Shown: one piece after another, positions 1-8,249 of the stretch
How the letters are laid out: every line of letters begins with the position of its first letter
How positions within the stretch are numbered: position 1 is the first letter of the stretch
Origin: CAZNYN01 sp964577295
GTDB lineage: Bacteria; Synergistota; Synergistia; Synergistales; Synergistaceae
Assembly (NCBI GenBank): GCA_964577295.1
Contig: CAZNYN010000030.1
Coordinates: 1 to 23,302 of the forward strand
Direction of reading: 5' to 3'
DNA: 23,302 nt
The notes under the pieces: generated by a model
What the model was told of the DNA's origin: nothing
Databases searched by the model: none
The model's input: only the letters and a program-made list of their open reading frames with translations
Program-made: the position numbers and the translations under genes

Positions 1-116
1 TCGCAGGCGACAACTTCCTTATAGCTCCGCCTCTTATCATCAACGAAGCGCAGGTCGCAGAACTTCTTGAAAAGTTGAAGGCTGGTATAGACAAAGCAGA
101 GAAAACGCTCCTTTAA
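1..116 (+). CDS. C-terminal end of a class III aminotransferase-like protein (5' partial)
   Basis: The reading frame enters from the left edge (first full codon at base 3) and ends at TAA 114-116, giving 37 residues. The visible tail contains LIAPPLIINEAQVAELLEKL followed by KAGIDKAEKTLL. A hydrophobic 'APPL(I/V)I' segment followed by an acidic amphipathic helix is typical of the C-terminus of PLP-dependent class III (acetylornithine/4-aminobutyrate-type) aminotransferases. The catalytic lysine and the rest of the fold lie outside the window, so substrate cannot be judged. The assignment rests on a short tail and is tentative; the existence of a coding end here is more certain than its family. 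Confidence 0.5.
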   Translation, partial: AGDNFLIAPPLIINEAQVAELLEKLKAGIDKAEKTLL

Positions 117-210
117 CTATGCGGCAAAAGGCTTTTGAATGGGGGGAATAAAAAAGTCCAAGAAATTATTTTAAGCATCGATATACACTGCTCATGTATA
201 GCGCTTATTT

Positions 211-225
211 AAGAAAACGTTTCTT
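211..225. promoter_or_regulatory. Operator-like palindrome upstream of the permease
   Basis: AAGAAAACGTTTCTT is a 15-bp imperfect palindrome (six of seven symmetric pairs match) lying 38 bp before the permease start, in the only gap upstream of the permease-dipeptidase block. Operators of LacI/CcpA-type regulators often have this size and a central CG. No regulator is encoded nearby and I could not place a convincing -35/-10 pair around it, so a regulatory role is only a suggestion. Confidence 0.25.
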
Positions 226-262
226 CTAACTTTATCCTTAGTACAAGGAGGGATCTGGTACA

Positions 263-1498
263 ATGAACACAACAGAGATGGAGTATGGTTTTGAAAAGTC
301 TGCCCTTAAGCTTGAACCCTTAACTTTCTGGGAAGGGGCTGCAATGATTGTAGGGACAGATATTGGTTCTGGTGTACTTGCACTTGCCTATGGAGCTAGA
401 AAAGCAGGGTGGCCTATACTTGTTTTCTGGCTAATTGTGACAGCAATATTTACCACGATTTCCATGTTTTATACTGTTGAAACTACACTTCGTACTAGAA
501 AACCACTACAAATAAGCGGTCTTGCAGAAAGATATATGGGACAAATGGGTTCATGGCTTATTTTTGCAGCTGTTGTCGTGAATTCGTTCGGATGCCTCAT
601 AGCTTATACAAATGGAAGTGGAAGAATTTTAGGTTCTTTTTTTAATATGCCACCAGCGTTTGGCAGCTTTATATTCTTTGTACCATCGGCGCTAGTAGTA
701 TGGCTTGGGCTGCGTGCAACAGGTGTGGCAGAAAAGGCAATCACGGTTTGCATGGGGGCGATGATGGTGCTGTTGGTTGGTGCATCAATAATCAACGCCA
801 ATTTTGATATTGCAAATCTCATTTCCACTAATTGGTACTATGGCATTCCAGTGTTCAATCTGGCAATATTTGCATACATATCCCAGTATTTGGTTCCTGA
901 ATTGACGCGTGGATTTGCAGCCTCGGGCAGGATAAAAGAAATGCCTAAGTCAATAATTATTGGACGTCTCTTTAGTTTCCTGCTTTTCGCAGGAATCCCG
1001 ATGGCTGCAATTGGACTTCAAGGCAAGGAAAATGTTTCTCAGGTCGTTACAATAGCTTGGGGTGAGGCCTTAGGTACGTGGGCATATTTTACAGCAAACG
1101 TATTCGCCCTATGTGCAATGATGACATCTTTCTGGACTATCGGCGAGACGTTGTTGACCAATATTGTCGACCGTTTTAAATTCCCAGACGAACATAATCC
1201 TAAATATCGTATCATTGCTCTTGCGATAGTCATTGTTCCGCCGTTCTACCTCGCCTACTCTGGTCTTGTCGGATTCGTTGATGCGTTGTTTTATAGCGGT
1301 TCATTTGCCGGAGTTGTTATGTCGATATTACCCATTCCGATGCTTAAAAAGGCAAGGCTTATGGGAGACAGGGAACCGGAATGGACTTGTGGCATGCTAT
1401 TTCACCCCGTGATTCAATTGCTGATAACGGTGTTGTTTGGCGGTGCGGCGTTGTACGCGATTCTACAAACAATTGGAGTTTTGCCCGCAGGTTGGTAG
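263..1498 (+). CDS. Aromatic amino acid permease (HAAAP/AAAP superfamily)
   Basis: A 411-residue integral membrane protein with about eleven hydrophobic segments. Near the N-terminus (residues 28-45) it has GTDIGSGVLALAYGARKAGW, the counterpart of the 'GTxIGxGxLALP' signature of the tryptophan/tyrosine permease family, which are proton-coupled importers in the cytoplasmic membrane. Length is normal for the family (400-415). The ATG at 263 follows AAGGAGGG; a second ATG five codons on is possible but worse placed. The next gene starts 102 bp downstream after a hairpin, and the two C69 dipeptidases that follow suggest uptake and cleavage of amino acids or small peptides as one unit. The substrate is inferred only from family. 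The gene is AT-rich compared with the genes after 4434. Confidence 0.8.
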   Translation: MNTTEMEYGFEKSALKLEPLTFWEGAAMIVGTDIGSGVLALAYGARKAGWPILVFWLIVTAIFTTISMFYTVETTLRTRKPLQISGLAERYMGQMGSWLIFAAVVVNSFGCLIAYTNGSGRILGSFFNMPPAFGSFIFFVPSALVVWLGLRATGVAEKAITVCMGAMMVLLVGASIINANFDIANLISTNWYYGIPVFNLAIFAYISQYLVPELTRGFAASGRIKEMPKSIIIGRLFSFLLFAGIPMAAIGLQGKENVSQVVTIAWGEALGTWAYFTANVFALCAMMTSFWTIGETLLTNIVDRFKFPDEHNPKYRIIALAIVIVPPFYLAYSGLVGFVDALFYSGSFAGVVMSILPIPMLKKARLMGDREPEWTCGMLFHPVIQLLITVLFGGAALYAILQTIGVLPAGW

Positions 1499-1536
1499 AG
1501 CATTCATAACACGAACAATAGTAAATATTTGCAATA

Positions 1537-1577
1537 GCAGGTGTCCTAAAGCATTGAAGTTACTTTAGGATACCTGC
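1537..1577 (+). promoter_or_regulatory. Strong intercistronic hairpin between permease and dipeptidase
   Basis: The arms GCAGGTGTCCTAAAG (1537-1551) and CTTTAGGATACCTGC (1563-1577) pair over 15 positions with a single G-U, enclosing an 11-nt loop. No run of T follows, so it is unlikely to be a simple intrinsic terminator. The AGGAGG of the downstream dipeptidase lies about 12 nt after the stem. It may be an RNA-processing or stability hairpin that sets unequal expression of permease and peptidases, or a pause site. Confidence 0.6.
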
Positions 1578-1600
1578 ACATAAATCAGGAGGAACCAATT

Positions 1601-3031
1601 ATGGCAAATAAAGAGTGTTATATGATACTTGCTGGTAAAAATACTACGACGGATGGCTCTGTTCTTTCGGGGCATAATAACGATTTACAGGGGCATCATG
1701 CCGCTCAGCTGGAGATTCTTGAACATGTATATAATAATGCAGGGAAAGAAGAAGTCCTTCCATCTGGGCTTGTAATACCGTTGTTGTCAGAAACTCAAAG
1801 ATGCTTGATACTAAAAACGTGGAGGGGATACACAGAGGGTGATGCTGTGGCAGTGAACGAATGCCAGGTTGCAATCGCTGGAGGGGTAGATCTTGTATAT
1901 GACAGAAACGACTGGGCGAAAAAATACGACCCTCTAATCCATAAGGGTGTTTCTGGTGCTATAAGATATATGGCTTTACAGCAGAGTAAAACAGCACGGG
2001 AATGTGTTGAACGTATTGGTGCCTATTACAGTCAATACGGAATTTCATATCCATGTGGTGTTGGTGTAACAGACACTAAAGAAGCATGGTATATCGAAGC
2101 TGGTGGTGGCTATACATGGCTTGCTGTAAGAATTCCTGATGACTGTTATTTCGCCCAAGCGAATGGTTATAGAATTACGGAAGCTGACATAGACGACCAT
2201 GAAAATGTAATATGCTCGCCAAATTTAATTGATCTCATAAAAAAGAATGGATTATGGAATTCGTCAACAACAAAAGTTAATTTTGCTAAAATATTTGGCG
2301 GTGCTATGGGTGAATGTCCGAACACAAAATATTTTAATAACAGAAGATTATGGGGCTGCCTGAGAAAACTATCCCCGACGATGCACTTTGATTCTGAGGC
2401 TACTGAATTTCCTATGTTTGTAAAGCCTGATAAAAAAATTACGGTAGAAGATTTTAAAGATGTCCTTAGAGATAATTTTGAAGGAACGGGCTACTATGCA
2501 TTTGCAGAAACTATTAGTGGTGAAATAGATAGGCCGATTTGCGTCCCAAGTTGTGTCCACTCCGACGTAATTGAACTGCGCGATTGGTTGCCCGCAAATA
2601 TTGGTGCTGTCATGTGGAGTGCACTTGGATCTCCTGGAACATCGCCATATATCCCCTACTATTTTGGAACTAACAATATATATCGCCCATACACCATAGG
2701 GGGGCCTGTTTTTGACAATGAATCCGCATTCTGGAGATTTCGTGTTATCTCTAATCTTGCTATGTATGCGTATGCTGATATATCCTTAATGGCAAGAAAG
2801 CAATGGAATATATTGGAAGAGGATATTTTGTCATCTAAACAATATACAGAAATAGTTGCAACAGAGATGTGCAACAGAGAACGCGGCAATGCTGATGATT
2901 TCCTTTCTGCATATTCTAACGCTTTTGCTGTAAGAGCGTATGAGATGGCTAAAGAGCTGGAAAGCGAAATACAGACCTATATAGCCACAAAGGTCCACCT
3001 TACTTTTTCGAGAGACGGATTGGAATGGTGA
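1601..3031 (+). CDS. C69-family dipeptidase, cytosolic form
   Basis: A 476-residue protein starting at ATG 1601, behind AGGAGG at good spacing. The N-terminus has the C69 (formerly U34) pattern: Cys6, then LAGKNTTTDGSVLSGHNND at residues 10-28. In this Ntn-hydrolase family a Cys near the N-terminus becomes the nucleophile after processing, and the DGS and N-D residues are conserved. A later segment, MWSALGSPGTSPYIP, matches the second conserved region of the family. There is no signal peptide, so it should act in the cytosol, releasing amino acids from dipeptides. Length is typical (about 470-500). It ends 4 bp before a paralogue that does have an export signal, and follows an amino acid permease. 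Dipeptide preference cannot be read from the sequence. Confidence 0.85.
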   Translation: MANKECYMILAGKNTTTDGSVLSGHNNDLQGHHAAQLEILEHVYNNAGKEEVLPSGLVIPLLSETQRCLILKTWRGYTEGDAVAVNECQVAIAGGVDLVYDRNDWAKKYDPLIHKGVSGAIRYMALQQSKTARECVERIGAYYSQYGISYPCGVGVTDTKEAWYIEAGGGYTWLAVRIPDDCYFAQANGYRITEADIDDHENVICSPNLIDLIKKNGLWNSSTTKVNFAKIFGGAMGECPNTKYFNNRRLWGCLRKLSPTMHFDSEATEFPMFVKPDKKITVEDFKDVLRDNFEGTGYYAFAETISGEIDRPICVPSCVHSDVIELRDWLPANIGAVMWSALGSPGTSPYIPYYFGTNNIYRPYTIGGPVFDNESAFWRFRVISNLAMYAYADISLMARKQWNILEEDILSSKQYTEIVATEMCNRERGNADDFLSAYSNAFAVRAYEMAKELESEIQTYIATKVHLTFSRDGLEW

Positions 3032-3035
3032 TACA

Positions 3036-4373
3036 TTGAATATTCTTATGATTATCCTTTTGTGTTCGCTCATTACTATATCTATTGCATCCAACGGTGA
3101 GTGCTGCACCACTGTTATCGCAGGTTTCCAGACAACAGAAGACGGGAAAATATTACATGCGCACTTAGAAGATATGGGAATAAGCGCAGCTGGAAAATTG
3201 TGGTATGAGACAAGGCGCAGTACACAAACAAACTATATCGATGTGCCATACGTAAGGATGCCACAACCGCGTGAATTAAAAGCCTATTGGGCTTCCGGCA
3301 ACGCAGATGGTACACACGGTCTTGGCATAGAAAGTAAGACACTAGCATATGACAATGTTCTTGTTGGGTTTAACGAGAACGAAGTTGTCATGAGTTGTAA
3401 TTGGTGTTACTCAAGGGAAAATAATGAGTTACAAAAAGGAATCAGACGCTATGCAATGAGGCAATTGCTGTTGGAGCAAGCACATTCCGCAAGGGACGGA
3501 GTTTCACTTATAGGACAATGGATAGATGAATACGGACAGGCCGATTGGGGAGGGCTTGCGTTTCAGCTATCAGATGCAAATGAAGCATGGATAGTTGAAA
3601 CAACAAGTCATCAGTGGGCTGCACGAAAAATCGGCAAAGACGAGATATTTTGCATGGCCAATCGCTTTACGATTGGCGAAGATTTTGATATGTGCTCCAA
3701 AAACCTTCTTTCTTTTGCACAAACAGAAGGTTGGTATGATGGTTTCTCCAAATTTAACTTTGCGGATGTCTATACGCTCCCTGAACGCAGAGCATCGCGT
3801 TATGACGTTGAACGCGAAGATAGGCTTAAATCTCTATTACTTGGTAAAACGTTATGTACAGAAATATTACTAAACGTTTTTCAAGATCGATACGAGGGGA
3901 CAGAGTTGTTTATGATTCCGTCTAATATGCAAGAAATTTGGGAAGCAGAGTCAGAACAAAAAAATATTCCCCGGCCAATATGCACAAATCTTGCACAATC
4001 ATTCTTTATAGCCGAACATACGAATGCATACAGCGATTTTGTATTCTATATTGGGATGGGAACCCCAGGCTATAGCGGAATTGTTCCAATATTTAAACAA
4101 AGCAGTGAAATTAGTACATATTTTCCCGCAAACAAGGATTCTTCTCAATCAGCATGGAATATATTTAAAGATATCCAATTAAAAAGCGATGAGGAATACG
4201 ACTTGAAGTCTTTTACAGAGAAACAAAAATGGAATGTCGTAAATAATGATACGATTTACACCTCTCGTAAATTACAAGACAAGGCAATAGCAAACAGTCA
4301 GCGAAATTCATATACTTTATCGAGAAGCAAGGAGATTATCGCAATTGCAATGAACGATAAGTTTATGAATTAA
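3036..4373 (+). CDS. C69-family dipeptidase with N-terminal export signal
   Basis: A 445-residue paralogue of the preceding gene. It starts with a hydrophobic stretch (residues 3-18) and a plausible cleavage region, SIASNGE. This is followed directly by CCTTVIAGFQTTEDGKILHA (from Cys23), which aligns with the catalytic-Cys region of C69 peptidases. Signal cleavage would therefore place the nucleophile very near the mature N-terminus, so export and activation could be one event. The second conserved region is FYIGMGTPGYSGIVP. The start is TTG 3036, only 4 bp after the upstream stop and without a clear ribosome site, so translation is probably coupled; ATG 3048 is the alternative. The C-terminal 80 residues are lysine/serine-rich and diverge from the cytosolic paralogue. 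Base composition is AT-rich. Confidence 0.78.
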   Translation: MNILMIILLCSLITISIASNGECCTTVIAGFQTTEDGKILHAHLEDMGISAAGKLWYETRRSTQTNYIDVPYVRMPQPRELKAYWASGNADGTHGLGIESKTLAYDNVLVGFNENEVVMSCNWCYSRENNELQKGIRRYAMRQLLLEQAHSARDGVSLIGQWIDEYGQADWGGLAFQLSDANEAWIVETTSHQWAARKIGKDEIFCMANRFTIGEDFDMCSKNLLSFAQTEGWYDGFSKFNFADVYTLPERRASRYDVEREDRLKSLLLGKTLCTEILLNVFQDRYEGTELFMIPSNMQEIWEAESEQKNIPRPICTNLAQSFFIAEHTNAYSDFVFYIGMGTPGYSGIVPIFKQSSEISTYFPANKDSSQSAWNIFKDIQLKSDEEYDLKSFTEKQKWNVVNNDTIYTSRKLQDKAIANSQRNSYTLSRSKEIIAIAMNDKFMN

Positions 4374-4433
4374 TACCAAAAATACTTATGATTTTCTAAA
4401 AGAATTCTTTACACAAATTGGAGGGTTTGGCAA

Positions 4434-5123
4434 ATGCCGAGAAAAATAATTAAGCCGGTGGTATCACCCGAAGAAGCCGTTAAATGTATCAAACAGGGCG
4501 ATACGGTAATGGTCGGCGGTTTTAACTACGGAGGAATACCCTACACACTTGTCGATGCTCTCTATGAGCAGGGCACAGACCAGCTTACTCTGATCTCCAA
4601 CGACACCATTTATGAATTCTGCGGTCAGGGAAGGCTCGTTGCCGGAGGACGCTGCAAAAAAGTCATCGCTTCGCACGTCGGGCTCAACAAAAAAACGGGA
4701 GAATTCTTCCACTCGGGCAAAATGGAACTGGAGCTTTTCCCTCAGGGAACATACGTGGAAAAGATACGCGCTGGCGGAGCGGGGCTCGGAGGATTCCTCA
4801 CCCCGACCGGAGTGGGCACCGTTGTCGAAGAGGGAAAGCAGATAATAGAAGTTGACGGGAAAAAATACATACTCGAACTTCCTCTGACTGCCGACGTCGC
4901 TCTTGTTCGGGCTCACAAAGCCGACAGAATGGGAAACTTGACATACATCGGCACAAACCAGAACTTTAACCCGGCAATGGCAACAGCCGCAAAAATAGTC
5001 ATAGCCGAAGTCGATTCCGTAGTAGAAGCGGGAGAGCTTGATCCTAACCTTATCGTCACTCAGGGGATATTGGTGGACATGATAGTTGTAAAGGGAGGTT
5101 CTGTCTATGCTTCCAGAACTTGA
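4434..5123 (+). CDS. CoA-transferase subunit A (acetate/acetoacetate type, family I)
   Basis: A 229-residue alpha subunit of a 3-oxoacid/short-chain fatty acid CoA-transferase. Evidence is the N-terminal VVSPEEAVKCIKQGDTVMVGGF segment (glycine-rich CoA-binding start), the AGGAGLGGFLTPTGVGT motif (about 113-129) and the ADVALVRAHKADRMGNLTY motif, all typical of AtoD/ScoA-like subunits. It moves CoA between acetate (or another acyl-CoA) and acetoacetate in the cytosol together with the next gene. The start ATG follows TTGGAGGG. The 17-bp overlap with subunit B fixes the pair as one translational unit. GC content rises sharply at this gene compared with the dipeptidases. The exact acid pair (acetate, butyrate, 3-oxoadipate) is not determined. 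Confidence 0.85.
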   Translation: MPRKIIKPVVSPEEAVKCIKQGDTVMVGGFNYGGIPYTLVDALYEQGTDQLTLISNDTIYEFCGQGRLVAGGRCKKVIASHVGLNKKTGEFFHSGKMELELFPQGTYVEKIRAGGAGLGGFLTPTGVGTVVEEGKQIIEVDGKKYILELPLTADVALVRAHKADRMGNLTYIGTNQNFNPAMATAAKIVIAEVDSVVEAGELDPNLIVTQGILVDMIVVKGGSVYASRT

Positions 5124-5796
5124 TGAAAAAGTTGTAAGAGAGCGCATCGCCAAGAGAATAGCTCTTGAATTTGACGAGGGTGAAGTTGTAAATCTTGGCA
5201 TAGGCATTCCGACACTTGTCGCGGACTACATCCCTGCGGGAAAGCACGTAATCTTTCAGGCGGAAAACGGCGCTATAGGCATAGGGCCTCCCCCGGAAAT
5301 TCCCGACTACCGCTGCATCGGAGCCGGCGGACGCTTCATAACCCTTCTTCAGGGAGGAAGCTTCTTCTCAAGCGACACAAGCTTCGGACTCATTCGCGGA
5401 GGACATGTTGACGCCACAGTTCTCGGAACATTGGAAGTTGACCAGGAGGGCAGCCTTGCCAACTGGTGGGTTCCCGGAAAGAGCGTCCCGGGAATGGGCG
5501 GAGCTATGGACCTTGTCGTAGGAGCAAGAAAAGTCTACATAGCCACAACCCATGTCACAAAAAAAGGTGCGGCGAAGATACTGAAAAAATGCACACTGCC
5601 CCTTACGGCAGTAGGTGTGGTAGACATGATAGTGACGGAATTTGCCGTATTTAAAATAGAAAAAGGGAAAATGACCCTTCTGGAAATAGCGCCCGAAGTC
5701 ACACTGGAACAGATAAAAGAACATACCGAGGCCGAATTTGAAGTGGCAGAGCCACTCATTCAGATGAAGGGCGTGGAGGTGGAAAACGATGGGTAA
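5107..5796 (+). CDS. CoA-transferase subunit B (acetate/acetoacetate type, family I)
   Basis: A 229-residue beta subunit carrying the family I active-site segment QAENGAIGIGP. The Glu of the ENG motif is the residue that forms the enzyme-CoA thioester in AtoA/ScoB-like enzymes. Other family marks are NLGIGIPTLVADYIP and the later GGAMDLVVGARKVY. ATG 5107 is preceded by AAGGGAGG inside the end of subunit A, giving a 17-bp overlap; the thiolase start overlaps this gene's end by 8 bp. The three genes must be co-expressed. With the thiolase, the module can activate acetoacetate and split it to two acetyl-CoA, or run the other way. Confidence 0.87.
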   Translation: MLPELDEKVVRERIAKRIALEFDEGEVVNLGIGIPTLVADYIPAGKHVIFQAENGAIGIGPPPEIPDYRCIGAGGRFITLLQGGSFFSSDTSFGLIRGGHVDATVLGTLEVDQEGSLANWWVPGKSVPGMGGAMDLVVGARKVYIATTHVTKKGAAKILKKCTLPLTAVGVVDMIVTEFAVFKIEKGKMTLLEIAPEVTLEQIKEHTEAEFEVAEPLIQMKGVEVENDG

Positions 5797-6973
5797 GGCT
5801 GTTATCGTAAGCGCATGCAGAACAGCCGGAGGAAAATTCGGCGGTCAATTTGCAAAACTCGCTGCCACAGACCTCGGAGCGGCTGCTCTTAAAGAAGCTA
5901 TAGTTCGCTCTGGAGCCTCCCCCGACGTAATAGAAGAAGTCATAATGGGCAACGGCTGGCAGGCAGGAGTCGGAGCAAACCCGGCGCGCAACGCCATGTA
6001 CAAAGCCGGAATAAGCCAGGAAGTACCGGCATTCACAGTAAACATCCGCTGCGGTTCCGGACTTCGCACAGTAATGCTTGCCGCAGACCGCATCCGCTTG
6101 GGCGATGCCAAAGTCATTATGGCGGGAGGCATGGAGAGCGCGACACGCACACCCTACATCCTTCCCGAAGCTCGCTGGGGCTTCCGCATGGGAGAACAGA
6201 AGGCACAGGACGTCCTCCACGTTGACGGATTCCTCTGCCCGATAGCGGGAAGGCTCATGGGACAAATCACTGACGAAGTAGTAATTCCGGAGCTCTCCAT
6301 CACAAGAGAAGAGCAGGACGAATTTTCATACCACAGCCACATGAAAGCGTCCGCAGCAATAGAGCAGGGACTCTTCAAAGACGAAATAGTACCTGTGGTA
6401 ATAAAGGATAGAAAAAAGGGCGAAATCGTACTCGACACAGACGAAATTCCCCGCAAAGACACAACTGTAGAGTCCCTCGCAAAACTGCCGACAATATTCA
6501 AGAAAGACGGAACAATAACGGCAGGCTCCAGCTCCGCTCTCTGCGATGCCGGCAGCGCGGTAATGGTAGCCGATGAAGAATGGGCAAAGGCAGAAGGCTT
6601 GGCGCCTATAGCGGAAATAGTGAGCTATGCTGTCGCGGCAGTAGACGCCGAACACTTCCCCATAGCTCCCGTCAAAGCAATGAACATAGCTCTGAGCAAA
6701 GCGGGAATGTCAATCCAAGATATGGAACTGATAGAAATAAACGAAGCCTTTGCAGCTCAGGTTATCGCATGCCACAGAAAAATGCCCTTCGACATGGATC
6801 GCCTCAACGTCCACGGAGGAGCCATAGCACTCGGACATCCGATCGGAGCAAGCGGAACAAAGATACTCACAACGCTCATCTACAGCCTAAAACAGCAGGG
6901 CAAAAGCATCGGTCTTGCCAGCGCATGCATAGGCGGCGGACAGGGCGTGGCAATGATAGTAAAACTTATTTAG
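5789..6973 (+). CDS. Thiolase (acetyl-CoA C-acetyltransferase family)
   Basis: A 394-residue thiolase with all the expected catalytic elements: the acyl-accepting Cys88 in VNIRCGSGLRTV, NEAF at 318-321, His350 in GGAIALGHPIGASG, and the second catalytic Cys380 in ACIGGGQGVAM. Length is exactly that of bacterial acetoacetyl-CoA thiolases (390-395). It starts at ATG 5789, behind GGAGGTGG, overlapping the CoA-transferase B subunit by 8 bp. The neighbourhood argues for acetoacetyl-CoA cleavage or synthesis in the cytosol. One small departure is ITAGSSSALCDAG where most thiolases read TAGNASGINDGA; this loop lines the substrate site, so a longer or branched 3-ketoacyl-CoA substrate is possible. 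Confidence 0.9.
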   Translation: MGKAVIVSACRTAGGKFGGQFAKLAATDLGAAALKEAIVRSGASPDVIEEVIMGNGWQAGVGANPARNAMYKAGISQEVPAFTVNIRCGSGLRTVMLAADRIRLGDAKVIMAGGMESATRTPYILPEARWGFRMGEQKAQDVLHVDGFLCPIAGRLMGQITDEVVIPELSITREEQDEFSYHSHMKASAAIEQGLFKDEIVPVVIKDRKKGEIVLDTDEIPRKDTTVESLAKLPTIFKKDGTITAGSSSALCDAGSAVMVADEEWAKAEGLAPIAEIVSYAVAAVDAEHFPIAPVKAMNIALSKAGMSIQDMELIEINEAFAAQVIACHRKMPFDMDRLNVHGGAIALGHPIGASGTKILTTLIYSLKQQGKSIGLASACIGGGQGVAMIVKLI

Positions 6974-6998
6974 CATAAAACCTTTCCACACATCAAAA

Positions 6999-7042
6999 CG
7001 CAGGAGGGCAGAACAACCGAAACGGTTTTCTTCCCTCCTGCG
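6999..7042. terminator. Hairpin terminator between convergent genes
   Basis: CGCAGGAGGG and CCCTCCTGCG form a perfect 10-bp outer stem, and the interior AACCGAAACGGTT can pair again. On the minus strand the stem is followed by TTTTGATG, giving a short U-tract; on the plus strand by TAAAAC. It lies 26 bp after the thiolase stop and downstream of the minus-strand gene at 7156-7422, so it probably ends both transcripts. Confidence 0.7.
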
Positions 7043-7155
7043 TAAAACTGTGAAGCAAAAAGCTTATCTCCGTAATTTGCGTATCATACGATGCCGTGCA
7101 GTCGCTGCCCGGGAAGACAGGCCTTTCTGTCGGCACTTGCCGCGCGGTGCGGTGC

Positions 7156-7422
7156 TTATTTCTTATCGTCCAGCGGCGGGAGCGGTCTTATTTCTTCGTC
7201 TTCGGAGAATTCCTTTTTCGGCTCCATCCTGTCCATCCATTCGTTTATCTTTTCCATATAGAGGCGCGCCCATATCGGGTCTGTCCACTGTTTTTTCTTT
7301 GCCGTTATGGAAAAGCAGCCGCACATCATGGCGCCGAAATATAGGTACGGATGCTTGAAAGCCAGTGCCGCGCCGAAGAATATGAAGCACAGTGAGGCAA
7401 AAAGATCTTTATAAAAATACAT
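7156..7422 (-). CDS. Small membrane protein of unknown function
   Basis: An 88-residue protein that I do not recognise as a named family. I chose the ATG at 7422 because GGGAG lies 9 nt upstream; the ATG 13 codons further out has no such site and would overlap the promoter. Residues 5-38 are hydrophobic (LFASLCFIFFGAALAF, then YLYFGAMMCGCF) and can form one or two membrane segments. They are followed by a basic patch (TAKKK) and a charged tail ending EEIRPLPPLDDKK. It is transcribed away from the hemolysin III-like gene from a shared, partly symmetric promoter region, which hints at co-regulation. Function is unknown. Confidence 0.6.
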   Translation of the reverse strand: MYFYKDLFASLCFIFFGAALAFKHPYLYFGAMMCGCFSITAKKKQWTDPIWARLYMEKINEWMDRMEPKKEFSEDEEIRPLPPLDDKK

Positions 7423-7451
7423 AACATCGCTCCCAATCAAAAAATCGTCAG

Positions 7452-7554
7452 ATAAATACATTATAACAGCATTCTCACTTTGCGGAATATAAAATACTCC
7501 TTGAAGAGCTGCAGCATGAACTGATGTATTTATGTGATAATGCTGTTATGATAC
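7452..7554. promoter_or_regulatory. Divergent extended -10 promoters forming an inverted repeat
   Basis: The 11-mer AATGCTGTTAT occurs on the plus strand at 7539-7549 and on the minus strand over 7464-7474. Each copy runs directly into a -10 box preceded by TG-N: TATGAT (7547-7552) toward the hemolysin III-like gene and TATAAT (7460-7465, minus strand) toward the small membrane protein. Neither has a good -35, as expected of extended -10 promoters. The shared 11-mer could also be a binding site for one regulator acting on both genes. Confidence 0.55.
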
Positions 7555-7580
7555 GGCGAATTTAAACAGAAGAGGAAGAG

Positions 7581-8249
7581 ATGTATATGTTCAACTTTTA
7601 CATGAGCAGTGATAAAAGGGAGATAACCAGCTCCGTTACTCACTTGGCGGCGGCGCTTCTGGCACTTGCGGGATGTATCAGGCTCGGTATTTACGCATCT
7701 TCCGCGGGCGGGCTGAAAGAGTTTGTCTCTCTGCTCGTATTCGGCGTCAGTATGGTACTGCTTTACTCAGCAAGCGCAGTCTACCATTGGATAGATGACG
7801 CCAAGGCAAGAGCAAAGGCCATTATGCGCCAAGTTGACCACATAGCCATATTCTTTCTGATTGCGGGAACTTACACTCCAATCTGCGTGCTCACTCTGGG
7901 ACACCCGGTAGGGACATGGATGCTTGTCGCAGTCTGGGCTATAGCCATACTCGGCCTCTTTATGAAAATTTTCTGGATGAACGCTCCCCACCCCCTTTCC
8001 TGCGGCCTCTACCTTGCCATGGGATGGGTCTGTGTATGCGCGATAAAGCCCCTTGCCGCGAATCTCAGGCCGTGGGGGACATTCTGGCTTGTCGCCGGAG
8101 GTCTTATATACACTGTTGGCGGTCTTATATACGGCTTTGAAAAACCTGACATAAAGCTCAAATGGTTTGGATCGCATGAGCTCTTTCACCTCTTTGTCAT
8201 AGGAGGTTCTGTCTGCCACTACGTCACGGTTTATTTTTTTGTGGCGTGA
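7581..8249 (+). CDS. trhA: Hemolysin III / PAQR-family membrane protein
   Basis: A 222-residue protein with about seven membrane segments and the PAQR/hemolysin III residues: EITSSVTH (E..S..H) near residues 14-21, the AVYHWIDD to DHIAIFFLIAGTYTP region, and HELFHLFVIGGSVCHY at the C-terminus. The conserved Ser, Asp and His residues form a metal-dependent hydrolase-like site in the membrane. Bacterial members are linked to membrane-lipid or energetics homeostasis despite the hemolysin name. ATG 7581 follows AGAGGAAGAG closely; ATG 7587 is an alternative. Length fits the family (about 210-230). It stands alone downstream of an extended -10 promoter, divergent from a small membrane protein. The gene symbol follows common usage for this family. 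Confidence 0.85.
   Translation: MYMFNFYMSSDKREITSSVTHLAAALLALAGCIRLGIYASSAGGLKEFVSLLVFGVSMVLLYSASAVYHWIDDAKARAKAIMRQVDHIAIFFLIAGTYTPICVLTLGHPVGTWMLVAVWAIAILGLFMKIFWMNAPHPLSCGLYLAMGWVCVCAIKPLAANLRPWGTFWLVAGGLIYTVGGLIYGFEKPDIKLKWFGSHELFHLFVIGGSVCHYVTVYFFVA

Noticed and set aside
4464..5207. A 247-codon minus-strand open frame over the CoA-transferase genes
   Set aside because: It is antisense to two clear CoA-transferase subunits, shows no domain, and has no ribosome site.
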